Source: Marinobacter sp. HL-58 (GTDB taxonomy: Bacteria > Pseudomonadota > Gammaproteobacteria > Pseudomonadales > Oleiphilaceae). From it: DNA of 64,000 bases. This document shows, in pieces, positions 16,423 to 27,109 of the stretch. Location of the stretch: the NCBI RefSeq assembly GCF_001314605.1, contig NZ_LIHP01000017.1, positions 111,184 to 175,183 on the forward strand, in the 5' to 3' direction. The position numbers and the translations under genes were made by a program. Under the pieces are notes generated by a model, which made no database searches, was not told the DNA's origin, and worked only from the letters and a program-made list of their open reading frames with translations. Each line of letters starts with the position of its first letter. Positions within the stretch are counted from its first letter, which is position 1.

Positions 16423-17175
16423 ATGGACAAGTCCCTCTATATCGGCATGTCTGGCGCCAAGCAGAACATGCTTTCCCAGCAGGCCCATGCCAACAATCTG
16501 GCCAACGTAAGCACCACTGGCTTCAAGCGGGATTTTGCCCAGGCCCGCAGTATGCCGGTATTCGGTGAGCACCATCCCACCCGGGCCTACGCCATGGCTG
16601 AGAGGCCCGGTACCGATCTTTCCGCCGGTGCGTTGCAGGATACCGGTCGCAAGCTGGACATTGCCGTTGAAGGTGATGGCTGGCTGGCGGTTCAGAACCA
16701 GCAGGGTGAGGAAGTCTTCACCCGTTCCGGCAGCATGCAGATTGATGTCAACGGTATGGTGCGCCTGTCCAGCGGCGAAATGGTCATGGGGAATGGCGGC
16801 CCGGTCGCGCTGCCACCTTTCGACAACGTGGAAATTGGTGCTGACGGCACGATTTCGATCGTTCCCGTGGGCGGTCCCCCAGACCAGCTGGTGGAAGTTG
16901 ACCGCCTCAAGCTTGTCAATCCACCGCCCGAAGTTCTGGAGAAAGGTGAGGACGGCTTTATTCGCCGTAAGGCCGATGAGGCACTGGATGGCCCCGAGCC
17001 CCCGGATGGAAACATGAAGGTAGCTTCGGGATTTCTGGAAAGCTCCAATGTGAATGCCGTTGAAGAGATGATTTCCAACCTGCAGCTTTCCCGTCAGTAC
17101 GAGATGCAGGTGAAGGTAATGACCACGGCCAACGAGAATTCCGAGGCTTCGGCACGACTGTTGCAGAATCTCTGA
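16423..17175 (+). CDS. flgF: Flagellar proximal rod protein FlgF
   Basis: This 250-residue rod protein has the N-terminal SGAKQNMLSQQAHANNLANV and TTGFKRDFAQA signatures, a central domain with DTGRKLDIAVEGDGWLAV, and the conserved C-terminal SSNVNAVEEMISNLQLSRQY. An AGGAG site precedes the ATG. It is the first gene after a candidate sigma-54 promoter and probably begins a second transcription unit. Confidence 0.97.
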   Translation: MDKSLYIGMSGAKQNMLSQQAHANNLANVSTTGFKRDFAQARSMPVFGEHHPTRAYAMAERPGTDLSAGALQDTGRKLDIAVEGDGWLAVQNQQGEEVFTRSGSMQIDVNGMVRLSSGEMVMGNGGPVALPPFDNVEIGADGTISIVPVGGPPDQLVEVDRLKLVNPPPEVLEKGEDGFIRRKADEALDGPEPPDGNMKVASGFLESSNVNAVEEMISNLQLSRQYEMQVKVMTTANENSEASARLLQNL

Positions 17176-17259
17176 TAAACCTATTGAACATCGTCCGGGT
17201 GGGCGGGAAAGCGGCAAAATTCGGCCGCATCAAGGCAGCCCCGGCAAGGAGTAGATGAC

Positions 17260-18048
17260 ATGCATCCAGCACTTTGGGTCAGCAAAACCGGGTTGAGCGC
17301 ACAGGACACCAACATGTCCACCATTTCCAACAACCTGGCTAACGTGAATACCACCGGTTTCAAGCGGGACCGTGCGGTGTTTCAGGACCTGCTGTATCAG
17401 ATCGACCGGCAGCCCGGTGGCCTGAATACCCAGAACTCGGAACTGCCGTCCGGCCTTCAGTTGGGTACTGGTGTGCGTATCGTGGGCACCGCCAAGCAGT
17501 TTTCCCAGGGTAATCTGGAAGTCACCGAGCAGCCCCTGGATATCGCGGTAAACGGCCGTGGTTTCATGCAGATACTGCTGCCGGATGGCCAGATTGCCTA
17601 CACCCGTGACGGTCAGTTCCAGCTCAATTCCGACGGCGATATCGTCAACCCGGACGGTTATACCCTCGAGCCCAATATCAACGTGCCGGAAAACGCCACC
17701 AAGGTCACCATCGGCAAGGACGGAACGGTATCAGCGGTGACTGATGACCAGGCGGCTCCGGTGAACCTGGGAGAGATCACATTGGTGGACTTCACCAACC
17801 CCCAGGGGCTGCAGGCCATCGGTAACAACCTGTACAAGGCGACCAATGCCAGCGGCGACCCCGCTGAAGGCGAGCCCGGTATCGGCGGCCTGGGCACCGT
17901 TGAACAGGGTATGGTCGAGTCTTCCAACGTGGAAGTGGTGGAGGAGCTGGTGAACATGATCACCACCCAGCGCGCCTATGAAATGAACTCGAAAGTGGTT
18001 TCGGCAACGGACCAGATGCTGCAGTTCATCACGAACAATATTGGTTAA
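17260..18048 (+). CDS. flgG: Flagellar distal rod protein FlgG
   Basis: The protein has 262 residues, standard for FlgG. It begins MHPALWVSKTGLSAQDTNMS and continues with ISNNLANVNTTGFKRDRAVF; the C-terminal SSNVEVVEELVNMITTQRAY is characteristic. FlgG forms the distal rod that crosses the peptidoglycan and outer membrane, inside the P and L rings encoded by the next two genes. An AAGGAG site lies upstream. Confidence 0.97.
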   Translation: MHPALWVSKTGLSAQDTNMSTISNNLANVNTTGFKRDRAVFQDLLYQIDRQPGGLNTQNSELPSGLQLGTGVRIVGTAKQFSQGNLEVTEQPLDIAVNGRGFMQILLPDGQIAYTRDGQFQLNSDGDIVNPDGYTLEPNINVPENATKVTIGKDGTVSAVTDDQAAPVNLGEITLVDFTNPQGLQAIGNNLYKATNASGDPAEGEPGIGGLGTVEQGMVESSNVEVVEELVNMITTQRAYEMNSKVVSATDQMLQFITNNIG

Positions 18049-18076
18049 CCGGCAGCAGCGAGCAGGAGGGGCAACC

Positions 18077-18781
18077 ATGACATCCATTATCTCTGACAGA
18101 CCAGGCCGACATGGCGCCGGCACCCTGGCGGTGGTCCTGGCGCTGGTTGTGCTTCAGGGCTGTACTGCCATGAGCCGCCCCCGGGCAATGCCCGATGATC
18201 CGGCCTATTCCCCTGTTCGAGCCGAGGCCATGATGCAGCGGGATCCGGAGTCCGGAGCTATCTACCAGTCATCGAGAAACTACAGCCTTTACGGTGACAC
18301 GGTCGCACTGAACGTCGGCGATATTCTGACCGTTACCCTGGAGGAATCCACCCAGGCCAGCAAGAACGCCGAAAGCAGCATCAACAAGGACAATGAAATT
18401 TCCATGCTGGACCCCCGTATTCTGGGCAAGGACAACCTTGGTGTGGACACAGACATTGATCTGGAACGTGATTTCGAGGGCCAGGCGGAAGCGGATCAGA
18501 GTAACAGCCTTAACGGCAATATCACCGTTACCGTGACAGAAGTGCTGCCCAACGGGATTCTGCACATTCGCGGTGAAAAGTGGCTTTCGCTGACCAACGG
18601 TGATGAGTACATCCGCCTGACCGGACTGGTTCGTCCCCAGGATATTTCCCCGGATAATACCGTAGCGTCCAATCGCATCGCTGATGCGCGCATCGCCTAT
18701 GGCGGCACCGGTGACTTTGACCAGGCCAATCAGATGGGCTGGCTGGCACGCTTCTTCAACAGTGAGTGGTTCCCGCTATGA
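18077..18781 (+). CDS. flgH: Flagellar L-ring lipoprotein FlgH
   Basis: The 234-residue precursor has a lipoprotein signal ending VVLQG-C. Later motifs include [20 protein letters not shown] and the C-terminal [18 protein letters not shown], typical of FlgH. It forms the outer-membrane L-ring bushing. I chose ATG 18077 because AGGAGGGG precedes it; the open frame extends upstream into flgG. The stop overlaps the flgI start in an ATGA. Confidence 0.96.
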   Translation: MTSIISDRPGRHGAGTLAVVLALVVLQGCTAMSRPRAMPDDPAYSPVRAEAMMQRDPESGAIYQSSRNYSLYGDTVALNVGDILTVTLEESTQASKNAESSINKDNEISMLDPRILGKDNLGVDTDIDLERDFEGQAEADQSNSLNGNITVTVTEVLPNGILHIRGEKWLSLTNGDEYIRLTGLVRPQDISPDNTVASNRIADARIAYGGTGDFDQANQMGWLARFFNSEWFPL

Positions 18782-19875
18782 AAATGCTGAGGTTCGGGAT
18801 ACTGGTAATAGCGCTGTCGGTTGTAGCTGCACCGGTACTGGCGGACCGGTTGAAGGATCTGGCCCGTATCAAGGGTGTGCGCAGCAATCAGCTTGTTGGT
18901 TACGGCCTGGTGGTTGGCCTGGACGGTACCGGCGACAAGGCGCCTTTTACCAACCAGACGTTCCGCAACATGATGAATCAGTTCGGTATCACGCTGCCGC
19001 AGGGGGTAGACCCCAATCTCGCCAATGTGGCGGCGGTGACCGTAACCGCTAACCTGCCACCGTTCGCCAAACCGGGGCAGGAGCTGGATATTACTGTTTC
19101 GTCCATCGGCAATGCGGACAGCCTCCGTGGCGGCACGCTATTGATGACACCGATGAAAGGTGCTGATGACCAGGTGTATGCCATGGCCCAGGGCAGCCTG
19201 GTGGTTGGCGGTTTTGGTGCCGAGGGGGCGGACGGTTCACGTATCACGGTCAATGTACCCAGTGTTGGCCGCATACCCAACGGTGCCACCATTGAACAGG
19301 AGGTGACCTCACCCTTTACCAGGGGCGATACCATCACCTTCAACCTGATGCGTCCGGATTTCACCACCGCCCGGCGGGTGGTGGAAGCCATCAATGACCA
19401 GCTGGGGCCGGATATGGCCTATGCCCACGACGCAACAGCGGTATCGGTCAAGGCACCCCGCGATCCGTCCCAGCGAGTGAGCTTTCTTTCCATTCTTGAA
19501 AACATCGATGTGGATCCCGCAGAGGAAGCTGCCAAGGTGGTGATCAACAGCCGTACCGGCACCATTGTTGTCGGGAAAAACGTCAAGGTGAGTCCTGCTG
19601 CGGTCACTCACGGCAACCTTACGGTGACCATCGAAGAGAATCCGGAAGTGGAGCAGCCCAACCCCTTTACCGATGCGGATGCAGAGGTAGAGCCTGATTC
19701 CCAGATCGCGATTACCGAAGAACCGGCAAGAATGTTCCAGTTCGGTCCGGCTGTCACACTGAACGAGATTGTGCAGGCGGTGAACCAGGTAGGTGCTGCG
19801 CCGGGTGATGTTATGGCTGTTCTGGAAGCACTCAAGCAGGCCGGCGCTCTGCGGGCCGAGCTGATTGTTATATAG
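18778..19875 (+). CDS. flgI: Flagellar P-ring protein FlgI
   Basis: The precursor has 365 residues with a cleavable signal peptide (MKMLRFG through PVLA). Conserved motifs include [37 protein letters not shown], and the C-terminal [20 protein letters not shown]. It polymerises around the rod in the peptidoglycan layer to form the P ring. The ATG at 18778 overlaps the flgH stop by four bases; a GTG 12 bases earlier is less likely. Confidence 0.97.
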   Translation: MKMLRFGILVIALSVVAAPVLADRLKDLARIKGVRSNQLVGYGLVVGLDGTGDKAPFTNQTFRNMMNQFGITLPQGVDPNLANVAAVTVTANLPPFAKPGQELDITVSSIGNADSLRGGTLLMTPMKGADDQVYAMAQGSLVVGGFGAEGADGSRITVNVPSVGRIPNGATIEQEVTSPFTRGDTITFNLMRPDFTTARRVVEAINDQLGPDMAYAHDATAVSVKAPRDPSQRVSFLSILENIDVDPAEEAAKVVINSRTGTIVVGKNVKVSPAAVTHGNLTVTIEENPEVEQPNPFTDADAEVEPDSQIAITEEPARMFQFGPAVTLNEIVQAVNQVGAAPGDVMAVLEALKQAGALRAELIVI

Positions 19876-19883
19876 GTGGCGTG

Positions 19884-20873
19884 ATGCAGGATTACAGTCT
19901 CCAGAAAGCACAGGTCTATACCGATTTTGACGGGCTCAACTCCATCAAGAGCCGGGCCCGGACAGACAAGGATGCGGCACTGCTTGAGGTTGCGAAGCAG
20001 TTCGAGGGCCTGTTCCTGTCGGAAATGGTGAAATCCATGCGCAAGGCTGGCGATGTGTTCGCGGAAGGCAATTATCTCAACAGCAGCCAGTCGGAATTCT
20101 ATCAGGAAATGTTCGACAGCCAGCTCAGCCTCACATTATCGCAGAAACAGGGTACCGGGCTCTCTGAAGCACTGGTCCGGCAGTTAAGCCGGCAGATTCC
20201 GGGTATGACCGAGGAAGGTAAACCCTTGGCGGCTCACAAGGCGGAGCTGGCGGATTACGACCGCAATGTGCCCGTGCTGTCGCCACGCCTTCCTGAGCAG
20301 GTGGACAAGGTGAACCGGGTGGCCGAAATGCCGGCACCGGCCGTGAAGCCGGAAACGGGCGCAACCCTGCCAGACCGGTTCGAATCGCCGGAGCAGTTTG
20401 TTCGAGAACTCTTGCCCGTGGCTGAACGGGTGGCTGAACAAAGCGGCATCAACCCCAGGCTGATGATTGCCCAGGCAGCACTGGAAACCGGCTGGGGCCG
20501 GCACATGATTGAAGGTGACGGCGGTTCGCCCAGCTTTAACCTGTTCGGCATCAAGGCAGATCAGCGCTGGCAGGGCGGTTCCGTGGATATTGCCACGACG
20601 GAATTCCGTGAAGGTGTGCCGATGAATGAGCGGGCGGCGTTCAGGGCGTATCCGGATTATGAATCCAGCTTCCGGGATTACGTGTCGTTCCTTGAGTCCA
20701 ATCCCCGCTACCGGGATGTGCTGGCCGCCGCCGACGACCCCGATCAGTTTGCCAGCAAGCTCCAGGAAGCCGGTTATGCCACTGATCCGAACTACGGTGC
20801 CAAGATTCGCCGCATCATGAACAACGACTCCATGACAACATTGTCCATGGGTTCCCGCGGGGCTGAGGAGTAA
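19884..20873 (+). CDS. flgJ: Flagellar rod cap and peptidoglycan hydrolase FlgJ
   Basis: The protein has 329 residues in two parts. The N-terminal rod-cap domain (about 1-115) has EVAKQFEGLFLSEMVKSMRK. The C-terminal glucosaminidase domain (about 170-320) has QSGINPRLMIAQAALETGWG with the catalytic glutamate, then FNLFGIKADQRWQGG and FRAYPDYESSFRDYVSFL. It opens the murein for rod passage. The dual-domain form is usual in gammaproteobacteria. ATG 19884 follows AGGTGG; a GTG lies one codon earlier. Confidence 0.96.
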   Translation: MQDYSLQKAQVYTDFDGLNSIKSRARTDKDAALLEVAKQFEGLFLSEMVKSMRKAGDVFAEGNYLNSSQSEFYQEMFDSQLSLTLSQKQGTGLSEALVRQLSRQIPGMTEEGKPLAAHKAELADYDRNVPVLSPRLPEQVDKVNRVAEMPAPAVKPETGATLPDRFESPEQFVRELLPVAERVAEQSGINPRLMIAQAALETGWGRHMIEGDGGSPSFNLFGIKADQRWQGGSVDIATTEFREGVPMNERAAFRAYPDYESSFRDYVSFLESNPRYRDVLAAADDPDQFASKLQEAGYATDPNYGAKIRRIMNNDSMTTLSMGSRGAEE

Positions 20874-20878
20874 CGGTT

Positions 20879-22936
20879 ATGGCAGGGCTCATCAATACCG
20901 GTCTTACCGGCATCCTCGGCCACCAGACGGCGCTGAATACCACCGGCAATAACATCACCAATGCCAACACGCCCGGGTACAGCCGTCAGGAAGTTCAGTT
21001 TGAAACCCAGCCGGCGCAGCGCTCCGGCGCCGGTTCCGTGGGCACGGGTGTCAATGTTACCGATATCCGCCGTCTGGCCAACGAGTTTCTTACCCAGCAG
21101 GTGCGTGAGGACACAACACTGGCCGGGGAACAGGAAACCCTGAACTCCGAATTGTCACGCCTCGATAACCTTCTGGGTGGTGAGTCCACGGGCCTGAGCA
21201 ATGCCCTCAATAATTTCTTCGCCAGCCTGCAGAATGCCGCTGAAGATCCGGCCTCGCTGCCACAGCGGCAACTGGTGCTCAGCGAAGCGCAACAGGTGGT
21301 TAACCGTTTCGAGGCGCTCAACCAGGAGTTCATCCAGCAGCGGGAGTCAGTCAAGACCCAGAAGCAGCAGGGGGTCAAAGATGCCAATACGCTGCTCAAG
21401 AGCATCGCGGAACTGAACAATGCGATATCAGAGTCGCCGGGGCTGGCCCAGGGGCGGGAGCCCAATGAACTGCTGGATAAGCGTGACGAAAAGCTCAGAG
21501 AACTGTCCGAACTGGTTAATATCAGAGTCTCGCAGGCTGAAGGCAGCCAGGTCAATGTCTCCCTGCGTAACGGGCAATCCCTGGTGGTCGGCGATGAAGC
21601 CGCGCAACTCGGTACCCGCGAAAATTCCGAAGACCCCACCAGTCTGGAATTCATTCTGACTACCGGTGGGCGGACTCTGAACGTCGACAGTCAGATCAAT
21701 GGCGGTAAACTGGGTGGTTTGCGCCGCTTTGAATCGGAAGGTCTGCAGCCGGCGTTTGATGAGCTGGGAAGGGTGGCCATTGCGCTCTCCGACACGGTCA
21801 ATCACCAGCATGAAATCGGTATGGATCTTGATGGTGAGCTGGGTGGCCTGTTTTTCAGCGATATCAACTCGGAATCGGCACAGCGTGGCCGGGTCATCGC
21901 CAATGCCGATAATGGGGCGCCGCGCGATGCCCAACTGGCCGTCGAAATTATCGACAGTTCGGAGTTGGAGGCCGGAAGCTGGTCGCTGGAGTTCGGCGGC
22001 GACGGACGCAACTTTGAACTGGTGGACAGGGCCACAGGCAAGGTGGTCAACCAGGGCCGTCTGCCAGACCCGGTCCAGTCCGAGATATCCATGCCCGGAT
22101 TCAATATCCGTGTTGAAGGCGGCACGTTCAATGCCGGTGACAAGTTTCTGATCCAGCCCACGCGACAGGCGGCAGCCAATATTGACCTGAAAGTGGACCG
22201 CGAGGAAGATCTCGCCTTCGCCAGCCCGGTGAGGGCAGAGGGTGCGGATGCCAACACCGGCGATGCCAGCATTAACCAGGGCAAAATGCTCAACGTGCGG
22301 GACCCGTTCACCAACTCGCTGCTCAGTAACTTTCGTCAGGAGGGCGAGCTGGATCCGCCACTGGATATCCGCTTCCGTGAAGATGGCGGCGAGCTTGTTT
22401 ACGATGTTTTTGATGCAAACGCCGCCCCCGGCGATCCGCCGCTTATTGAGGGTGATGCCGGAGCAACCCCCCCGGTCAATGTGTTCGAGCCAGGCATCTC
22501 CAACAAGCTGTTTACCGAGGATCCGCGCTCACCGGATTACTTTGGCTTCCAGTTTGAAATATCCGGCAACCCCAGGCCCGGTGATTCCTTCGTTATCGAT
22601 TACAACACCAACGGGGTGTCGGACAACCGTAATGCCGAATTCCTGGCTGCTCTGGGCACCAAGAATACCCTCAATAATGGCAGCCAGAGTTTTTCAGAAG
22701 GGTATGCCGGCCTGGTTGAAGATATTGGCGTGAAAACCCGGCAGAGCCAGCTGGACAAGGATGCTGGTAAAACGCTGCTGGAGCAGTCCACCAATCAGCG
22801 GGAATCGGTGTCAGGTGTCAACCTGGATGAAGAGGCCGGCAGGCTGATCCAGTACCAGGCCGCTTACAATGCGTCCGCTCAGGTAATGAGTGTGGCCCAG
22901 GATTTGTTCAATACCCTGTTACAGAGTTTCCGGTAA
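20879..22936 (+). CDS. flgK: Flagellar hook-associated protein 1 FlgK
   Basis: The protein has 685 residues, longer than Salmonella FlgK (about 550) but like the Pseudomonas form. It starts MAGLINTGLTGILGHQTALN with TGNNITNANTPGYSRQEVQF, and ends with the coiled-coil SVSGVNLDEEAGRLIQYQAA and YNASAQVMSVAQDLFNTLL. It forms the first hook-filament junction layer. The gene starts 5 bases after flgJ ends. Confidence 0.96.
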   Translation: MAGLINTGLTGILGHQTALNTTGNNITNANTPGYSRQEVQFETQPAQRSGAGSVGTGVNVTDIRRLANEFLTQQVREDTTLAGEQETLNSELSRLDNLLGGESTGLSNALNNFFASLQNAAEDPASLPQRQLVLSEAQQVVNRFEALNQEFIQQRESVKTQKQQGVKDANTLLKSIAELNNAISESPGLAQGREPNELLDKRDEKLRELSELVNIRVSQAEGSQVNVSLRNGQSLVVGDEAAQLGTRENSEDPTSLEFILTTGGRTLNVDSQINGGKLGGLRRFESEGLQPAFDELGRVAIALSDTVNHQHEIGMDLDGELGGLFFSDINSESAQRGRVIANADNGAPRDAQLAVEIIDSSELEAGSWSLEFGGDGRNFELVDRATGKVVNQGRLPDPVQSEISMPGFNIRVEGGTFNAGDKFLIQPTRQAAANIDLKVDREEDLAFASPVRAEGADANTGDASINQGKMLNVRDPFTNSLLSNFRQEGELDPPLDIRFREDGGELVYDVFDANAAPGDPPLIEGDAGATPPVNVFEPGISNKLFTEDPRSPDYFGFQFEISGNPRPGDSFVIDYNTNGVSDNRNAEFLAALGTKNTLNNGSQSFSEGYAGLVEDIGVKTRQSQLDKDAGKTLLEQSTNQRESVSGVNLDEEAGRLIQYQAAYNASAQVMSVAQDLFNTLLQSFR

Positions 22937-22955
22937 CAGCGCGAGGTGATGTGAC

Positions 22956-24167
22956 ATGATCAGAATTTCATCACAGCAGATCTTTTCCGGCGGCATTAAC
23001 CGGATGCAGGATCTGAACAGTAACCTGAACCAGACCCAGGAGCAGCTGTCCACCGGTAAACGGGTGAACAAGCCATCAGATGACCCTGTCGCGGCAGCAC
23101 GGATTCTCAAGCTGGACCAGGAGCTGTCTCGCATCGAAACGTATCAGCGTAACGCCGGGCTTGCCGAGAACCGGCTGCAACAGGAAGAGAGCACCCTGGG
23201 CGACTCACTGGATGTTATCCAGCGGGTACGCGAGCTGACGGTCCAGGCGGGTAACGGGTCCCTTTCGGCGAATGACCGCAAGTCCATTTCTTCGGAAATC
23301 AAGGAACGGCTGGGCCAGCTGGCTAATATCTCCAATACGCGGGACGCTTCCGGCGAGTATATTTTCAGTGGTTTTCAGGGCAACAACCCGGCCTTTGCCA
23401 AGAATGAATCCGGAAACTGGGAATACCAGGGGGATGAAGGGCAGCGGGTGCTGGAAATTGATGACGGTGTAACGGTGCCTATCAGCGACCACGGCAAGGG
23501 CATTTTCTCGACCATTCCGGCGGCGGTATCTGCAGAACCTGGCGGGACAAACACCGGAGATGGCCGAATTGATCAGGTTCGTGTCGTGGATAACAGCGCT
23601 TTCTCGGCTGTATCTCCGGATGATATTGAAATTACCGTGGACACCGGTACCAACACCCTCACAGCAGTCACTGATACCGGGGATGTTCTTGTCGGGCCAC
23701 CCGGTATTCCCTACGAATCTGGCGAACCGTTTGAAATCGCGGGAGTTCGGGCAACCATCTCGGATGCGGAGGACGGCGACACCTTTACCATCCGCGCTGG
23801 TGAAAAGCAGTCGGTGTTTGCGACCTTCGAAAACCTGATTGACGGTCTGGATACCCTTGATAAGGGAACGCCGGAAGGGCAGGCGGCCTATGATGACCTG
23901 ATCGCCGCCTCCCTACAGAACCTGGACAACGCCCAGGAGAGCATCGTCAAGAAGCAAACGGAACTGGGTGGTCGCCTGAACGCCGTGGAATCCACCAGGT
24001 CCTTTCTGGAGGACTCTTCCGTCTACAGCGAGGATATCCGCTCGGAACTGAGGGATGTGGATTATGCAGAAGCCATCAGCAACCTGAGCTTCCAGAGCTT
24101 TGTCTTGCAGGCGGCCCAGCAGTCATTTGCGCAGGTTTCCAGGCTGTCCCTGTTTGATCGGCTATAG
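22956..24167 (+). CDS. flgL: Flagellar hook-associated protein 3 FlgL
   Basis: The 403-residue protein has a flagellin-like N-terminus (RISSQQIFSGGINRMQDLNS and QEQLSTGKRVNKPSDDPVAA) and C-terminus (YAEAISNLSFQSFVLQAAQQ, SFAQVSRLSLFDRL). The variable middle contains acidic beta-rich sequence. It forms the second junction layer, next to the filament. It is the last gene of the cluster; a hairpin follows. The flagellin genes are not in the window. Confidence 0.96.
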   Translation: MIRISSQQIFSGGINRMQDLNSNLNQTQEQLSTGKRVNKPSDDPVAAARILKLDQELSRIETYQRNAGLAENRLQQEESTLGDSLDVIQRVRELTVQAGNGSLSANDRKSISSEIKERLGQLANISNTRDASGEYIFSGFQGNNPAFAKNESGNWEYQGDEGQRVLEIDDGVTVPISDHGKGIFSTIPAAVSAEPGGTNTGDGRIDQVRVVDNSAFSAVSPDDIEITVDTGTNTLTAVTDTGDVLVGPPGIPYESGEPFEIAGVRATISDAEDGDTFTIRAGEKQSVFATFENLIDGLDTLDKGTPEGQAAYDDLIAASLQNLDNAQESIVKKQTELGGRLNAVESTRSFLEDSSVYSEDIRSELRDVDYAEAISNLSFQSFVLQAAQQSFAQVSRLSLFDRL

Positions 24168-24178
24168 AATCACCCGGG

Positions 24179-24202
24179 GCGCCGTTGAACCAACTACGGC
24201 GC
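24179..24202 (+). terminator. Hairpin after flgL
   Basis: A perfect 7-bp stem (GCGCCGT / ACGGCGC) with a 10-base loop is followed by TTATATTG, a weak T-rich tail. It lies 11 bases after the flgL stop and before the tRNA promoter. Confidence 0.6.
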
Positions 24203-24207
24203 TTATA

Positions 24208-24235
24208 TTGCTTTCAGAATCAACCTCAGTATAAT
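24208..24235 (+). promoter_or_regulatory. Candidate promoter of tRNA-Leu
   Basis: TTGCTT (24208-24213) and a perfect TATAAT (24230-24235) are 16 bases apart and end 17 bases before the tRNA. Confidence 0.65.
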
Positions 24236-24252
24236 CCCCCACACTCTCCGAT

Positions 24253-24339
24253 GGCGGCGTGGTGAAATTGGTAGACACGACGGATTCAAAATCCGTTGGG
24301 GTAAAACCCGTGGCGGTTCGAGTCCGCCCGCCGCTACCA
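24253..24339 (+). tRNA. tRNA-Leu(CAA)
   Basis: This is an 87-base class II tRNA with the CCA end encoded. The acceptor GGCGGCG pairs with CGCCGCT; the D arm has the leucine-type TGGTGAAATTGGTAGACAC; the anticodon stem ACGGA/TCCGT encloses loop TTCAAAA with anticodon CAA; a long variable arm and GGTTCGAGTCC T loop follow. It reads UUG codons. The queA start lies 42 bases downstream. Confidence 0.95.
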
Positions 24340-24380
24340 TTAACAAGCCGCTCAATGCGGTGTCTTGAACAGTCCATTCA

Positions 24381-26605
<2,225 letters not shown>

Positions 26606-26666
26606 CCACGGGGCGTGCCGGTTGTGAACCGCTATCTGAACTTTTCTTATCAAACGGAGATAATCA

Positions 26667-27029
26667 ATGAAATCGATCAAGTTACTTGTTGCTGCGCTCT
26701 TTGCTGTTATGCCGGCACTGGCCATGGCACAGGATCCCGGTGCCCAGGGCATGGGCGTGATGGGGCAGGTGATCTTCTTCGCCGGCTTTATTCTGATTTT
26801 CTACTTCCTGATCTGGCGCCCGCAGTCCAAGCGTGCAAAAGAGCATAAAGCACTGATGGCTGGCCTGAACAAAGGTGATGAAGTGGTTACCTCCGGTGGC
26901 ATGGCCGGCAAGATCACCAAGGTCAGCGATGATTTTATCGTGGTCGAGGTCGCCGATAACGTTGAAGTCAAGGTTCAGAAAGTTGCTGTAGCAGCTGCAC
27001 TTCCGAAAGGAACTCTGAAGGACATCTGA
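26667..27029 (+). CDS. yajC: Sec translocon accessory protein YajC
   Basis: The 120-residue protein has one membrane segment (MGQVIFFAGFILIFYFLIWR) followed by RPQSKRAKEHKALMAGLNKG and the small beta domain GDEVVTSGGMAGKITKVSDD. It belongs to the SecDF-YajC complex, which assists protein export. The N-terminal hydrophobic stretch before the membrane segment may be a second helix. It is followed by secD and secF. Confidence 0.96.
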   Translation: MKSIKLLVAALFAVMPALAMAQDPGAQGMGVMGQVIFFAGFILIFYFLIWRPQSKRAKEHKALMAGLNKGDEVVTSGGMAGKITKVSDDFIVVEVADNVEVKVQKVAVAAALPKGTLKDI

Positions 27030-27109
27030 TCGACCGGTTTTCGACTCAGGTCTGAATTTGCCAAGCTGAAACTTCACAGCCGGTCTTTGGGCCGGCTTAA
27101 AGGGCCCCC

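Noticed and set aside
16327..17217. A 296-codon reverse-strand open frame covering flgF
   Set aside because: Antisense of flgF, with no domain and no start signal.
24253..24339. tRNA-Leu as a possible attachment site for an integrated element
   Set aside because: No integrase gene and no direct repeat of the tRNA 3' end were noticed nearby; queA follows directly.
27078..27097. Short hairpin AGCCGG...CCGGCT between yajC and secD
   Set aside because: Only a 6-bp stem with no T run; the operon is normally continuous, so it is not called a terminator.
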